A DNA stretch of 8,376 nt from Oscillospiraceae bacterium. Its GTDB lineage: Bacteria; Bacillota; Clostridia; UMGS1810. This document shows positions 1 through 6,467 of the stretch, piece by piece (position 1 is the first letter of the stretch; each line of letters opens with the position of its first letter). The stretch is from NCBI GenBank assembly GCA_022769845.1, contig JALEIO010000015.1:1-8376 (forward strand). Direction: 5' to 3'. The translations under genes and the position numbers were made by a program. The notes under the pieces were generated by a model. It made no database searches. It worked only from the letters and a program-made list of their open reading frames with translations, and was not told the origin of the DNA.

Positions 1-537
1 AATAAAAAAGGCAAGGAAAATTCTGAAAAAATTACCGAAAAGGTGCTTGAAAAGGGCAAAAACACAAAAGCGCCGAAAAGCGTAAAGCTTGGCGACAGTG
101 TTGAAATAGTGAGCTTATCACAGGTGGGAACGGTGGTTACACTGCCTGACAAATCGGGAGATTTGACGGTTAAGGTAGGTATTATGAAATTAAAATCGAA
201 CTTGTCGGACTTGCGGCTTATAAAAGAAGAAAAGCCGAAAAAACAAGCGCGCCCGTCAGGAGTAGGAATGAGCAATGCAAAATATATGAACGTTTCCTCC
301 GAGCTTGACCTTCGCGGTGAAAATATTGAAGATTCGATATATATTCTTGAAAAATTTTTGGACGATGCGATTTTGTCATCGCTTACGCAGGTAAGAATTA
401 TACACGGCAAAGGCACCGGCGCGTTAAGACAGGGTATTCATAAATATTTAAGAAAACAGCCCAGAGTAGAAAGCTTTGCGCTTGCGTCTTACGGCGAGGG
501 CGACAGCGGAGTTACAATTGTGAAGCTTAAATCATAA
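1..537 (+). CDS. mutS2: Endonuclease MutS2, C-terminal part (partial at 5' end)
   Basis: The reading frame is open at window base 1, so only the last 178 codons are visible; the GTG at 43 is internal, not a start. A lysine-rich stretch leads into a small beta-rich KOW-like segment (fragment residues about 25-74). A charged linker follows, then an Smr domain (about 101-178). The Smr domain carries its three hallmark motifs: LDLRG (102-106), HGKGTGALR (135-143) and a closing GEGDSGVTIV (165-174). This order is that of the MutS2 C-terminus. The DNA-binding and ATPase core would lie upstream, outside the window. Family knowledge: MutS2 suppresses homologous recombination or acts on collided ribosomes, with the Smr domain giving nuclease activity; LDLR has been implicated in cleavage. 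A stand-alone Smr protein is unlikely because of the KOW-like segment. The next gene starts 45 bases downstream. Confidence 0.9.
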   Translation, partial: NKKGKENSEKITEKVLEKGKNTKAPKSVKLGDSVEIVSLSQVGTVVTLPDKSGDLTVKVGIMKLKSNLSDLRLIKEEKPKKQARPSGVGMSNAKYMNVSSELDLRGENIEDSIYILEKFLDDAILSSLTQVRIIHGKGTGALRQGIHKYLRKQPRVESFALASYGEGDSGVTIVKLKS

Positions 538-564
538 GACGTTTGGACGCTTGGTATCTTATGA
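532..564. promoter_or_regulatory. 8-bp inverted repeat, candidate operator before the WYL regulator
   Basis: TCATAAGA (532-539) and TCTTATGA (557-564) are perfect reverse complements separated by 17 bases. The left arm contains the mutS2 stop codon, and the right arm ends 6 bases before the AGGAGG ribosome binding site (571-576) of the WYL gene. No run of T follows, so it does not look like an intrinsic terminator. Its position fits a site for autoregulation by the downstream regulator, but that is inference. It could also fold as an RNA hairpin. Confidence 0.35.
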
Positions 565-582
565 AATAACAGGAGGGATTTT

Positions 583-1575
583 GTGGCGAAGGAGAGCAAT
601 CAAAAGCTGAAGCTTTTGTATCTTTTGAAAATTCTTTTTGAAGAAAGCGATGAGGAGCATTTTTTGTCAACCGCATATATTATCAGGCGTTTGGGCGATT
701 ACGGCGTTTATGCCGAGCGAAAATCGGTGTATTCCGACATTGAGTATCTTGAGCTTTTTGGGCTTGACATAATAAGCAGAAAGGGCAAGAGCGCAGGCTA
801 TGCGCTTGCTTCCCGAACGTTTGAAACGGCACAGCTAAAGCTTTTATGCGACGCTGTCAACGCGTCAAGATTTGTCACCGAAAAGAAAAGCAATGAGCTT
901 ATCGGAAAAATTGAAGGCTTAACAAGCCGTCACAACGCAAAAAAGCTTAACCGTCAGCTCTATATGACCGACCGCGTAAAAAGCGGAAACGAAACTATTT
1001 ATTATAATGTAGACACACTGCACGACGCAATTTTTGAGAAAAAGAAGGTTGCTTTTAAATATTTTGAATATAATCTTGACAAAGAAAAGGTTTTGCGCAA
1101 TAATGGCAGTGAATATGTTGTTTCGCCATATGCGCTCACCTTCAGCGACGAAAACTATTATCTTGTTTCACACTATGAAAAGCACGGAAATCTCACAAAT
1201 TTCCGCGTTGACAAAATGCAGAATATTCGTATTCTTGATGAGGATATTGTGGATATTTCAAATGTTACGCCGCAGGGGTTTAAGCTTTCAAGCTATACAA
1301 AACGGCTTTTCGGAATGTTTGCGGGCAACGAGGTGGTAGTAAAGCTTCTTTGCGAAAATTCGCTTGTAAATGCGCTTATCGACCGCTTCGGACGTGATAT
1401 TTTAATTCGCCGCGAGGATGACGAGCATTTTATTGCTACAATAAATGTTGCGGACAGTCCGACGTTTTTTGCGTGGGTGTTTACGTTCGGCAGCAAGATG
1501 AAAATTATTTCGCCGAAAAGCATTGCGGACAAGTTTGCAGACGCAGTGAGAAACGTTGAAAATATTTATAAGTAA
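583..1575 (+). CDS. WYL-domain transcriptional regulator with N-terminal helix-turn-helix
   Basis: The 330-residue protein has the architecture of the bacterial WYL regulators. An N-terminal winged helix-turn-helix (about residues 8-75; the likely recognition helix lies around AERKSVYSDIEYL, 44-56) is followed by a linker, a WYL domain (about 142-215) and a C-terminal WCX-like extension (about 248-325). The WYL core is seen as SPYAL (181-185), NYYLVSHY (191-198) and FRVDKM (207-212). The name-giving tryptophan is tyrosine here. The GTG start at 583 is chosen because AGGAGG (571-576) lies 6 bases upstream and the helix-turn-helix begins right after it. Family knowledge: WYL domains bind nucleic acid or small nucleotide ligands and control DNA-damage, defence or metabolic genes. 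The targets here are unknown. It is probably co-transcribed with the HAD gene 17 bases downstream. No transmembrane segment or signal peptide is seen. Confidence 0.85.
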   Translation: MAKESNQKLKLLYLLKILFEESDEEHFLSTAYIIRRLGDYGVYAERKSVYSDIEYLELFGLDIISRKGKSAGYALASRTFETAQLKLLCDAVNASRFVTEKKSNELIGKIEGLTSRHNAKKLNRQLYMTDRVKSGNETIYYNVDTLHDAIFEKKKVAFKYFEYNLDKEKVLRNNGSEYVVSPYALTFSDENYYLVSHYEKHGNLTNFRVDKMQNIRILDEDIVDISNVTPQGFKLSSYTKRLFGMFAGNEVVVKLLCENSLVNALIDRFGRDILIRREDDEHFIATINVADSPTFFAWVFTFGSKMKIISPKSIADKFADAVRNVENIYK

Positions 1576-1592
1576 AAGGGGATTTTTATAAA

Positions 1593-2264
1593 ATGTATAA
1601 GGCAGCGATTTTTGACTTGGACGGCACAATAGCCGATACAATAGACACAATTTGCTATTACGGCAACCGCGCTATGAGAAAATTTAATTTACCCGAAATC
1701 GAGCGTGACAGGTATAAATATCTTGTGGGAAACGGGTATGAAAATCTTGTAAAGGGTATGCTGTGCGAAAAAAACGCTTACAGCGATGAGCTTTTTGCCG
1801 AAATGAAGGAGTATTATCACGACGACTACGAAACCGATTCGATGTATCTTACAAAAATTTATGACGGAATGGACGAAACCGTGGATTTTCTGAAAAAAGA
1901 AGGCTTTAAGCTGGGCGTTTTGTCCAACAAGCCTACGGGTGCGGTGCACGACGTTATAGGCGCGTTTTTTAAAGAAGGCACGTTTGACATACTTTGCGGC
2001 GGCGGAGACGGATTTCCGTTAAAGCCTGACCCGTCCGCGCTTTTTGATATGTTAAAAAAGCTTGATATAGCGCCGGAGGAATGTATATATGCCGGCGATA
2101 CAAAGGTGGATGTTGAAACGGGCAAAAACGCGAAAATATATACAATCGGCGCGCTGTGGGGTTTTCGCACCTATGACGAATTAAAATCTGCCGGAGCGGA
2201 TATTATTGCTGAAAAACCACGCGATATTATAAGCATTGTAAAAAATAAAAATAAAATACGGTAA
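1593..2264 (+). CDS. HAD-superfamily hydrolase, phosphoglycolate phosphatase-like
   Basis: The 223-residue protein carries all four HAD motifs. Motif I is FDLDGT (7-12), with D8 as predicted nucleophile and D10 as acid/base. Motif II is SNK (111-113), motif III the lysine of KPDP (144-147), and motif IV GDTKVDV (168-174), with D169 and D173 as Mg2+ ligands. A helical cap of about 75 residues lies between motifs I and II (C1 type), as in Gph, PpaX and beta-phosphoglucomutase. The family removes phosphate from small substrates such as 2-phosphoglycolate or pyrophosphate. KPDP and the cap size favour the Gph-like group, but the substrate cannot be read from sequence, so no gene symbol is given. 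A purine-rich AAAGGGGA (about 1575-1582) precedes the ATG. The 17-base gap after the regulator suggests one transcript. The lysine- and asparagine-rich tail (216-223) looks unstructured. Confidence 0.85.
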   Translation: MYKAAIFDLDGTIADTIDTICYYGNRAMRKFNLPEIERDRYKYLVGNGYENLVKGMLCEKNAYSDELFAEMKEYYHDDYETDSMYLTKIYDGMDETVDFLKKEGFKLGVLSNKPTGAVHDVIGAFFKEGTFDILCGGGDGFPLKPDPSALFDMLKKLDIAPEECIYAGDTKVDVETGKNAKIYTIGALWGFRTYDELKSAGADIIAEKPRDIISIVKNKNKIR

Positions 2265-2329
2265 ATATATCTTTTGCATTAAATTTTTAGAAGGATTTAA
2301 GAATTAGGCGTCGAAATAATACATTTAGG

Positions 2330-2371
2330 AAATTTTTGCGCTGTGCGCTGCAAGGTGCACGGTTTGAATTT
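2330..2371 (+). promoter_or_regulatory. GCAA-tetraloop hairpin in the pyrH leader
   Basis: Bases 2340-2349 can pair with 2354-2363 over ten consecutive pairs (six Watson-Crick, four G-U), leaving GCAA (2350-2353) as a GNRA tetraloop. A further five A-U pairs (2330-2334 with 2367-2371) can form below an internal loop. The downstream sequence is AT-rich but lacks a continuous T-run, so a classical terminator is unlikely. It may be a leader regulatory element, an mRNA-stabilising 5' structure or a weak terminator. No known riboswitch class was recognised. The case rests on hand folding only. Confidence 0.35.
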
Positions 2372-2376
2372 ATAAA
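2348..2376 (+). promoter_or_regulatory. Weak candidate promoter for pyrH
   Basis: TATAAA (2371-2376) matches the -10 consensus at five of six positions and would place the transcript start near 2383, just ahead of the pyrH ribosome binding site. The -35 position at a 17-base spacing, CTGCAA (2348-2353), matches only three of six. It overlaps the hairpin at 2330-2371, so if this promoter is used the hairpin would not be in that transcript. Such boxes occur often by chance in AT-rich DNA. Confidence 0.2.
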
Positions 2377-2402
2377 TACACCATAACGAAAGGAAAATTA
2401 CT

Positions 2403-3107
2403 ATGAAACCCAAATACAAAAGAGTGCTGCTTAAATTGAGCGGCGAGGCGCTTGCCGGCGAAAAAGGCTTTGGACTTTGCGAAGACACAATAGGAAAAAT
2501 TACCGATACAATTAAAGAGTGTGTGGATATGGGCGTACAGATTGCCATTGTTGTGGGCGGCGGAAATTTTTGGAGAGGCCGTTCAGGCGTAAAAATGGAC
2601 AGAACAAGAGCTGACCATATGGGTATGCTCGCAACCGTTATAAACGCGCTTGCAATTCAGGACGCTCTGGAGCAAAGGGGAGTTCCCACAAGAGCGCAGA
2701 CGGCTATTGAAATGCGCCAGATTGCAGAGCCCTACATCAGAAACAAGGCAATAAGACATCTTGAAAAGGGTAGAGTTGTGGTTTTTGGCTGCGGCACGGG
2801 AAATCCATTCTTCTCAACCGACACAACGGCGGCTCTTCGCGCAGCGGAAATTGATGCGGAGGCGATACTTCTTGCAAAAAAAGTGGACGGCGTTTACGAC
2901 AGCGACCCCAATATCAACAAAAATGCCGTTAAATTTGACAATCTTTCGTACATTGAGGTTTTAAACAGAGGCTTGGGCGTTATGGATTCTACCGCAACCT
3001 CGCTTTGTATGGATAATTCAATTCCTATAAGAGTGTTCGGACTTGACAATCCCGACAACATCAAAAAGGTTATTTTGGGTGAAGAAATAGGCACGCTGGT
3101 AAAATAA
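2403..3107 (+). CDS. pyrH: UMP kinase
   Basis: UMP kinase transfers phosphate from ATP to UMP to give UDP, in the cytoplasm, feeding all pyrimidine nucleotide synthesis. The 234-residue length is standard for bacterial PyrH, a hexameric member of the amino acid kinase family unrelated to eukaryotic UMP/CMP kinases. Conserved blocks in order are the phosphate-binding KLSGEAL (11-17), GGGNFWRG (52-59), DHMGMLAT (71-78) with the UMP-contacting D71, GTGNPFFSTDTTAALRA (131-147), and KVDGVYDSDP (160-169) near the nucleotide site. Nothing is missing. ATG at 2403 has AAAGGA (2389-2394) 8 bases upstream, and the conserved N-terminus begins at once. It heads the run pyrH-frr-uppS-cdsA-dxr-rseP. In many relatives rpsB and tsf stand directly upstream; here a HAD phosphatase gene does, across a 138-base gap. 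Confidence 0.97.
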   Translation: MKPKYKRVLLKLSGEALAGEKGFGLCEDTIGKITDTIKECVDMGVQIAIVVGGGNFWRGRSGVKMDRTRADHMGMLATVINALAIQDALEQRGVPTRAQTAIEMRQIAEPYIRNKAIRHLEKGRVVVFGCGTGNPFFSTDTTAALRAAEIDAEAILLAKKVDGVYDSDPNINKNAVKFDNLSYIEVLNRGLGVMDSTATSLCMDNSIPIRVFGLDNPDNIKKVILGEEIGTLVK

Positions 3108-3131
3108 ATAATAAAAAGGAGCGAATATATT

Positions 3132-3686
3132 ATGGCAGCAAAATATGAGCAGTTTGAAACAAAAATGAAAAAATGTATTTCGGCGCTGGAGTTTGACTTA
3201 AACACCATACGAGCGGGCAGAGCAAATGCGGCGGTGCTTGACAAAATTACGGTTGAATACTACGGTGTTGCATCTCCTCTTGCGCAGGTTGCGTCAATTT
3301 CTGTTCCCGACGCGCGAACAATTGTAATTGCGCCGTGGGATATGACGCTTGTTGGCGAAATAGAAAAGGCAATTTTAAAATCGGAGCTCGGAATAAATCC
3401 GCAAAACGACGGCAAAAGCGTAAGGCTTAATTTTCCGCCGCTTACAGAGGAGCGAAGAAAAGAGCTTGTTAAAGAGGTAAGCAAAAAAGGCGAAAATTCA
3501 AAGGTTGCAGTGCGTTCGGTGCGCCGCGACGCTATGGAATTTTACAAGGCTGAAAAGAAAAACGGAAACGTTACCGAGGACGAATTAAAGACTATTGAAA
3601 AAGATATTCAGAACCTCACCGATAAATATGTAAAAACCGTTGACGATACCGTTGCGGCTAAAGAAAAGGAAATTTTGTCGGTATAA
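3132..3686 (+). CDS. frr: Ribosome recycling factor
   Basis: RRF works with EF-G after termination to split the ribosome and free the mRNA. The 184 residues match the usual length of about 185. Domain I, a three-helix bundle, is seen in the N-terminal helix with IRAGRAN (26-32) and the two long C-terminal helices, including RSVRRD (128-133). Domain II is the beta-rich insert with VEYYG (41-45) and SVPDARTIVIAPWD (57-70), followed by the hinge and LGINPQNDGKSVRLNFPPL (86-104). The highly conserved arginines of the RSVRRD helix are present. ATG at 3132 follows AAGGAG (3116-3121) by 10 bases. It lies 24 bases after pyrH, the near-universal bacterial pairing, and 18 bases before the chosen uppS start. 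No anomalies were seen. Confidence 0.97.
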   Translation: MAAKYEQFETKMKKCISALEFDLNTIRAGRANAAVLDKITVEYYGVASPLAQVASISVPDARTIVIAPWDMTLVGEIEKAILKSELGINPQNDGKSVRLNFPPLTEERRKELVKEVSKKGENSKVAVRSVRRDAMEFYKAEKKNGNVTEDELKTIEKDIQNLTDKYVKTVDDTVAAKEKEILSV

Positions 3687-3691
3687 TTTCC

Positions 3692-3696
3692 GGAGG
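3692..3696 (+). promoter_or_regulatory. Ribosome binding site that decides the uppS start
   Basis: GGAGG at 3692-3696 lies only 2 bases before an in-frame GTG (3699) but 8 bases before the in-frame ATG at 3705. Normal spacing favours ATG 3705; the GTG start would add two residues. Confidence 0.7.
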
Positions 3697-3704
3697 ATGT
3701 GCAG

Positions 3705-4442
3705 ATGTTTTTTACAAAGCATAAAAACAAAAATGTCGATAAAAAAGCCTTTCCCGAGCATATTGCAATAATTATGGACGGAAACGGCAGATGGGCAAAA
3801 AAAAGAGGGCTTCCGAGGAGTGCGGGACATTCTATGGGGGCGAAAAATCTTGAAAATGTGGTGCGGTATCTTAAGGACACAAGCGTAAGGTATCTTACCG
3901 TTTATGCGTTTTCCACCGAAAACTGGAAACGGCCCAAGGATGAGGTTGACGACCTTATGGCGCTTTTGGAGCGGTATCTTCGCGATTACGACAACCTTTT
4001 GGGCGGCGAAGATGTAAAACTTAAGGTTATCGGCAGAAAAGACGGTCTTTCCGACACGCTCATAAAGCTTATTGACGAGGTAGAGGAAAAGTCGAAGGAC
4101 AGAAAACAGCTTACCATAAACATCGCTTTAAACTACGGCGGCAGACAGGAGATTTGCGACGCTGCAAAAAAAATTGCCGAAGATGTAAAAATGGGCAAAA
4201 TCGACGTATCCGACATAGACGAAAAGCTTTTTAACGATTATATATATACAAAAAATATTCCCGACCCCGACCTTATAATCCGCCCGAGCGGAGAGGAAAG
4301 GTTAAGCAATTTTCTGCTTTGGCAGTGCGCTTATTCGGAGTTTTGGTTTTCAAACGTCTGCTGGCCCGACTTCACGCCCGACAAGCTTGAAGAGGCACTT
4401 TTGGACTTTCAAAAAAGAAACAGGCGTTTCGGAGGTGTGTAA
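3705..4442 (+). CDS. uppS: Undecaprenyl diphosphate synthase (cis-prenyltransferase)
   Basis: The enzyme adds eight isopentenyl units in cis to farnesyl diphosphate, making the C55 lipid carrier for peptidoglycan and other wall polymers; it acts at the inner face of the membrane. The 245-residue protein has the family blocks in order. These are HIAIIMDGNGRWA (19-31) with catalytic D25 and the phosphate-binding GNGR, GH (41-42), YAFSTENWKRP (67-77), NYGGRQEI (143-150), and DPDLIIRPSGEERLSNFLLWQ (187-207) with R193 and R199. RPSGE replaces the commoner RTSGE, a mild change that keeps the pyrophosphate-binding arginines. The lysine-rich first 14 residues precede the conserved fold. The start at 3705 rests on spacing from GGAGG; GTG 3699 is the alternative. 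Its last codons contain the cdsA ribosome binding site, so the two are probably translationally coupled. Confidence 0.95.
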   Translation: MFFTKHKNKNVDKKAFPEHIAIIMDGNGRWAKKRGLPRSAGHSMGAKNLENVVRYLKDTSVRYLTVYAFSTENWKRPKDEVDDLMALLERYLRDYDNLLGGEDVKLKVIGRKDGLSDTLIKLIDEVEEKSKDRKQLTINIALNYGGRQEICDAAKKIAEDVKMGKIDVSDIDEKLFNDYIYTKNIPDPDLIIRPSGEERLSNFLLWQCAYSEFWFSNVCWPDFTPDKLEEALLDFQKRNRRFGGV

Positions 4443-4445
4443 TTT

Positions 4446-5285
4446 ATGCTGAAAGAAAGAGTTATATACGGCACGCTCGGTTTTGCGGCTGTGGTTGCGG
4501 TAATTTTACAGGGCAGCGTTGCGTTGTCAATTGCGGTTTTTGCGTTGGTTTTAATGTCGCTTTTTGAAATGTATAAATCAACGGGACTGTTAAAAAAATA
4601 CAAAATATTAACGCTCGCAGGATTTTTGTTTGCGGCAACGGCAATGTCTTTTCTTTTAAATGCCGCGATAAACGATAGGATTAACTATCCCGTGTTTTCG
4701 CAGGGGTTTTTGCAAATTACACTTGCCTTCGGCATTGTGCTTATGCTTTTTATGATTTTTATGCACGAAAAGGTGCGTTTTTCCACCGTTTCAATAGTAT
4801 TTTTGGAAACGGTGTATATTACGGTTGCGTTTTCGCATATAATTTTAATCAGCGGGGAAGCTAACGGAAAAATTACTGTATGGCTGGTGTTTTTCGGCGC
4901 CTGGGGCGCAGATACGTTTGCGTATTTTGTGGGAAAAATTTTCGGCAGGCATAAGCTTATTGAAAAGGTGTCACCCAAAAAGACGATTGAAGGCGCGTTC
5001 GGCGGAATTGTCGGCAGTGTTTTGTTGTATATCGTTTACGGCATAATTTTAGCCAAAAACGGCGTTGGCATAAATTATGTAAATCTTATTATAACAGGCG
5101 TCTTGGCGGCGGTTATCTCGCAGATTGGCGACCTTATTATGTCGTGCATAAAACGTGAAAATCACATTAAGGATTACGGCGATATTATTCCGGGTCACGG
5201 CGGCATTTTGGACAGATTTGACTCGGTGCTTACCGTTGCGCCGCTTATTTTTTACCTCAATATTTATTTGCCGTCCATATTGTAA
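4446..5285 (+). CDS. cdsA: Phosphatidate cytidylyltransferase (CDP-diglyceride synthetase)
   Basis: CdsA converts phosphatidic acid and CTP to CDP-diacylglycerol, the branch-point precursor of bacterial phospholipids, in the cytoplasmic membrane. The 279-residue protein is strongly hydrophobic, with about seven or eight probable membrane segments (for example about 8-40, 53-72, 88-106, 115-136, 144-163, 183-202, 209-230 and 261-275). The C-terminal CDS signature is complete (S233 to D259), with K236, R237, K242, D243, the PGHGG block (249-253), and D256, R257 and D259 in register. A second conserved block is GAWGADTFAYFVGKIFGRHK (151-170), followed by SPKKTIEGAFGG (176-187). The ATG is 3 bases after the uppS stop and uses GGAGG at 4431-4435, inside uppS. 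Adjacent uppS and cdsA both feed envelope synthesis. Confidence 0.95.
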   Translation: MLKERVIYGTLGFAAVVAVILQGSVALSIAVFALVLMSLFEMYKSTGLLKKYKILTLAGFLFAATAMSFLLNAAINDRINYPVFSQGFLQITLAFGIVLMLFMIFMHEKVRFSTVSIVFLETVYITVAFSHIILISGEANGKITVWLVFFGAWGADTFAYFVGKIFGRHKLIEKVSPKKTIEGAFGGIVGSVLLYIVYGIILAKNGVGINYVNLIITGVLAAVISQIGDLIMSCIKRENHIKDYGDIIPGHGGILDRFDSVLTVAPLIFYLNIYLPSIL

Positions 5286-5312
5286 AATATAAGTATATAA
5301 AAGGGAAAACAT

Positions 5313-6467
5313 ATGAAAAATATCACTGTTTTGGGCTCTACGGGTTCAATCGGCACGCAGGCTTTGCAGATTGCCGAAAATGACGAAAACATAAATATTT
5401 GTTCGCTTGCGGCAAAAAGCAACGTTAAGCTTTTATCACAGCAGATAAGAAAATTTAAGCCTAACATAGCTTGCATTGCAGATAAGGAAAAATACAGCGA
5501 GCTTGTGCTTGAAACAAAGGATTTAAGCACAAAAATTGTGTGCGGCGAGGAAGGTATAATAGAAGCCGCGTCAGAAAAACAATCGGATAGTGTATTAAAT
5601 TCAGTTGTGGGAATAGCAGGGCTTGTTCCCACAATTTGTGCCATTAAAGAGAAAAAACGTCTGCTTTTGGCAAATAAGGAATCTCTTGTATGCGCAGGAA
5701 AAATCGTTATGCAGCTTGCACGCGATAACGGCGTTTCGATTATCCCCGTTGACAGTGAGCACAGCGCAATTTTTCAGTGCATAAACGGCGAAAAAAAGGA
5801 AAAATTACAAAGGATAATATTAACGGCGTCAGGCGGTCCGTTTTACGGCAAAAAAAGGCAGGAGCTTTTGGATAAAACCAAATCGGACGCGCTAAAGCAC
5901 CCCAACTGGGATATGGGAGCGAAAATAACAATAGACAGCGCAACCCTTATGAATAAAGGGCTTGAAATAATTGAGGCGTGTCATCTGTTTGATGTTGAAA
6001 TTGACAAAATTACGCCTGTAATTCACAGACAAAGCATAATTCATTCGATGGTGGAATTCTGCGACGGCTCAATTATCGCACAGCTCGGCTCGCCCGATAT
6101 GCGGCTTCCGATAAGCTATGCCATAAATTATCCCGAACGCAAAAAATCCATTGCAAACAGGGCGGATATTTTCAAAATACCTGCTCTTACCTTTGATACG
6201 CCTGATTTTGATACCTTTAAATGCCTTAATCTTGCAATTTCGGCATATAAAAAGGGCGGCGTATGTCCTGCTGCTTTAAACGGCGCAAATGAGGCGGCGG
6301 TGGATTTATTCTTACACGATAAAATTAAATTTTTGGACATTGCCGATTTGGTCGAAGAAGCGCTCAAAAATTTTGACGGCGGTAATGATGTTGCCTTAAA
6401 CGAAGTTTTTGACGCGGACAAAAAGGCGCGTAATATTGTATATGAGAAGGGATTAAGCCTATGTTAA
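5313..6467 (+). CDS. dxr: 1-deoxy-D-xylulose 5-phosphate reductoisomerase
   Basis: Dxr catalyses the first committed step of the MEP pathway, turning DXP into 2-C-methyl-D-erythritol 4-phosphate with NADPH and a divalent metal. The 384 residues match the usual 380-400. The Rossmann NADPH site GSTGSIG (8-14) opens the protein. NKES (121-124), VDSEHSAIFQC (146-156) with metal ligands D147 and E149, TASGGPF (171-177), HPNWDMGAKITIDSATLMNK (196-215) and GLE (216-218) with metal ligand E218 form the active site. SIIHSMVE (241-248) lies in the flexible loop region, and a C-terminal helical domain runs to the end. All catalytic residues expected for the family are present, so it should be functional and is a likely fosmidomycin target. 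AAAGGG (5300-5305) precedes the ATG. The last 7 bases overlap rseP. The product pathway supplies the isoprenoid units that UppS polymerises. Confidence 0.97.
   Translation: MKNITVLGSTGSIGTQALQIAENDENINICSLAAKSNVKLLSQQIRKFKPNIACIADKEKYSELVLETKDLSTKIVCGEEGIIEAASEKQSDSVLNSVVGIAGLVPTICAIKEKKRLLLANKESLVCAGKIVMQLARDNGVSIIPVDSEHSAIFQCINGEKKEKLQRIILTASGGPFYGKKRQELLDKTKSDALKHPNWDMGAKITIDSATLMNKGLEIIEACHLFDVEIDKITPVIHRQSIIHSMVEFCDGSIIAQLGSPDMRLPISYAINYPERKKSIANRADIFKIPALTFDTPDFDTFKCLNLAISAYKKGGVCPAALNGANEAAVDLFLHDKIKFLDIADLVEEALKNFDGGNDVALNEVFDADKKARNIVYEKGLSLC

Larger units (their letters stand above)
2265..2402 (+). other. 138-base intergenic leader before pyrH
   Basis: This is the longest non-coding stretch in the window. 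It holds no convincing small gene on either strand and no T-tracted intrinsic terminator. What is visible is an AT-only TTAAAT/ATTTAA repeat (2279-2284/2295-2300), a GCAA-capped hairpin (2330-2371), a -10-like TATAAA (2371-2376) and the pyrH ribosome binding site AAAGGA (2389-2394). It is a plausible place for the housekeeping operon to begin, but the promoter evidence is weak. Confidence 0.5.

Noticed and set aside
43..45. GTG at 43 as the start of a stand-alone Smr-domain gene
   Set aside because: The frame is open back to base 1 with lysine-rich coding sequence, there is no ribosome binding site before 43, and the KOW-like segment fits the MutS2 C-terminus.
143..155. Residues 143-155 of the M14 peptidase (protein numbering): LNHN in place of the LNRN of classical carboxypeptidases as evidence of inactivation
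   Set aside because: This position varies in endopeptidase-type M14 proteins, which do not bind a free C-terminal carboxylate; the zinc ligands and catalytic Glu are intact.
1582..1594. Five-pair A-T inverted repeat over the HAD gene start
   Set aside because: It is short and made only of A and T, as expected by chance in an AT-rich gap.
2330..2380. Intrinsic terminator after the HAD gene
   Set aside because: The hairpin is real on paper, but four of its ten upper-stem pairs are G-U and the following bases lack a run of T; kept only as a leader structure.
3699..3704. GTG at 3699 as the uppS start, adding two residues
   Set aside because: It is only 2 bases from GGAGG (3692-3696), too close for normal initiation; ATG 3705 has ideal spacing.
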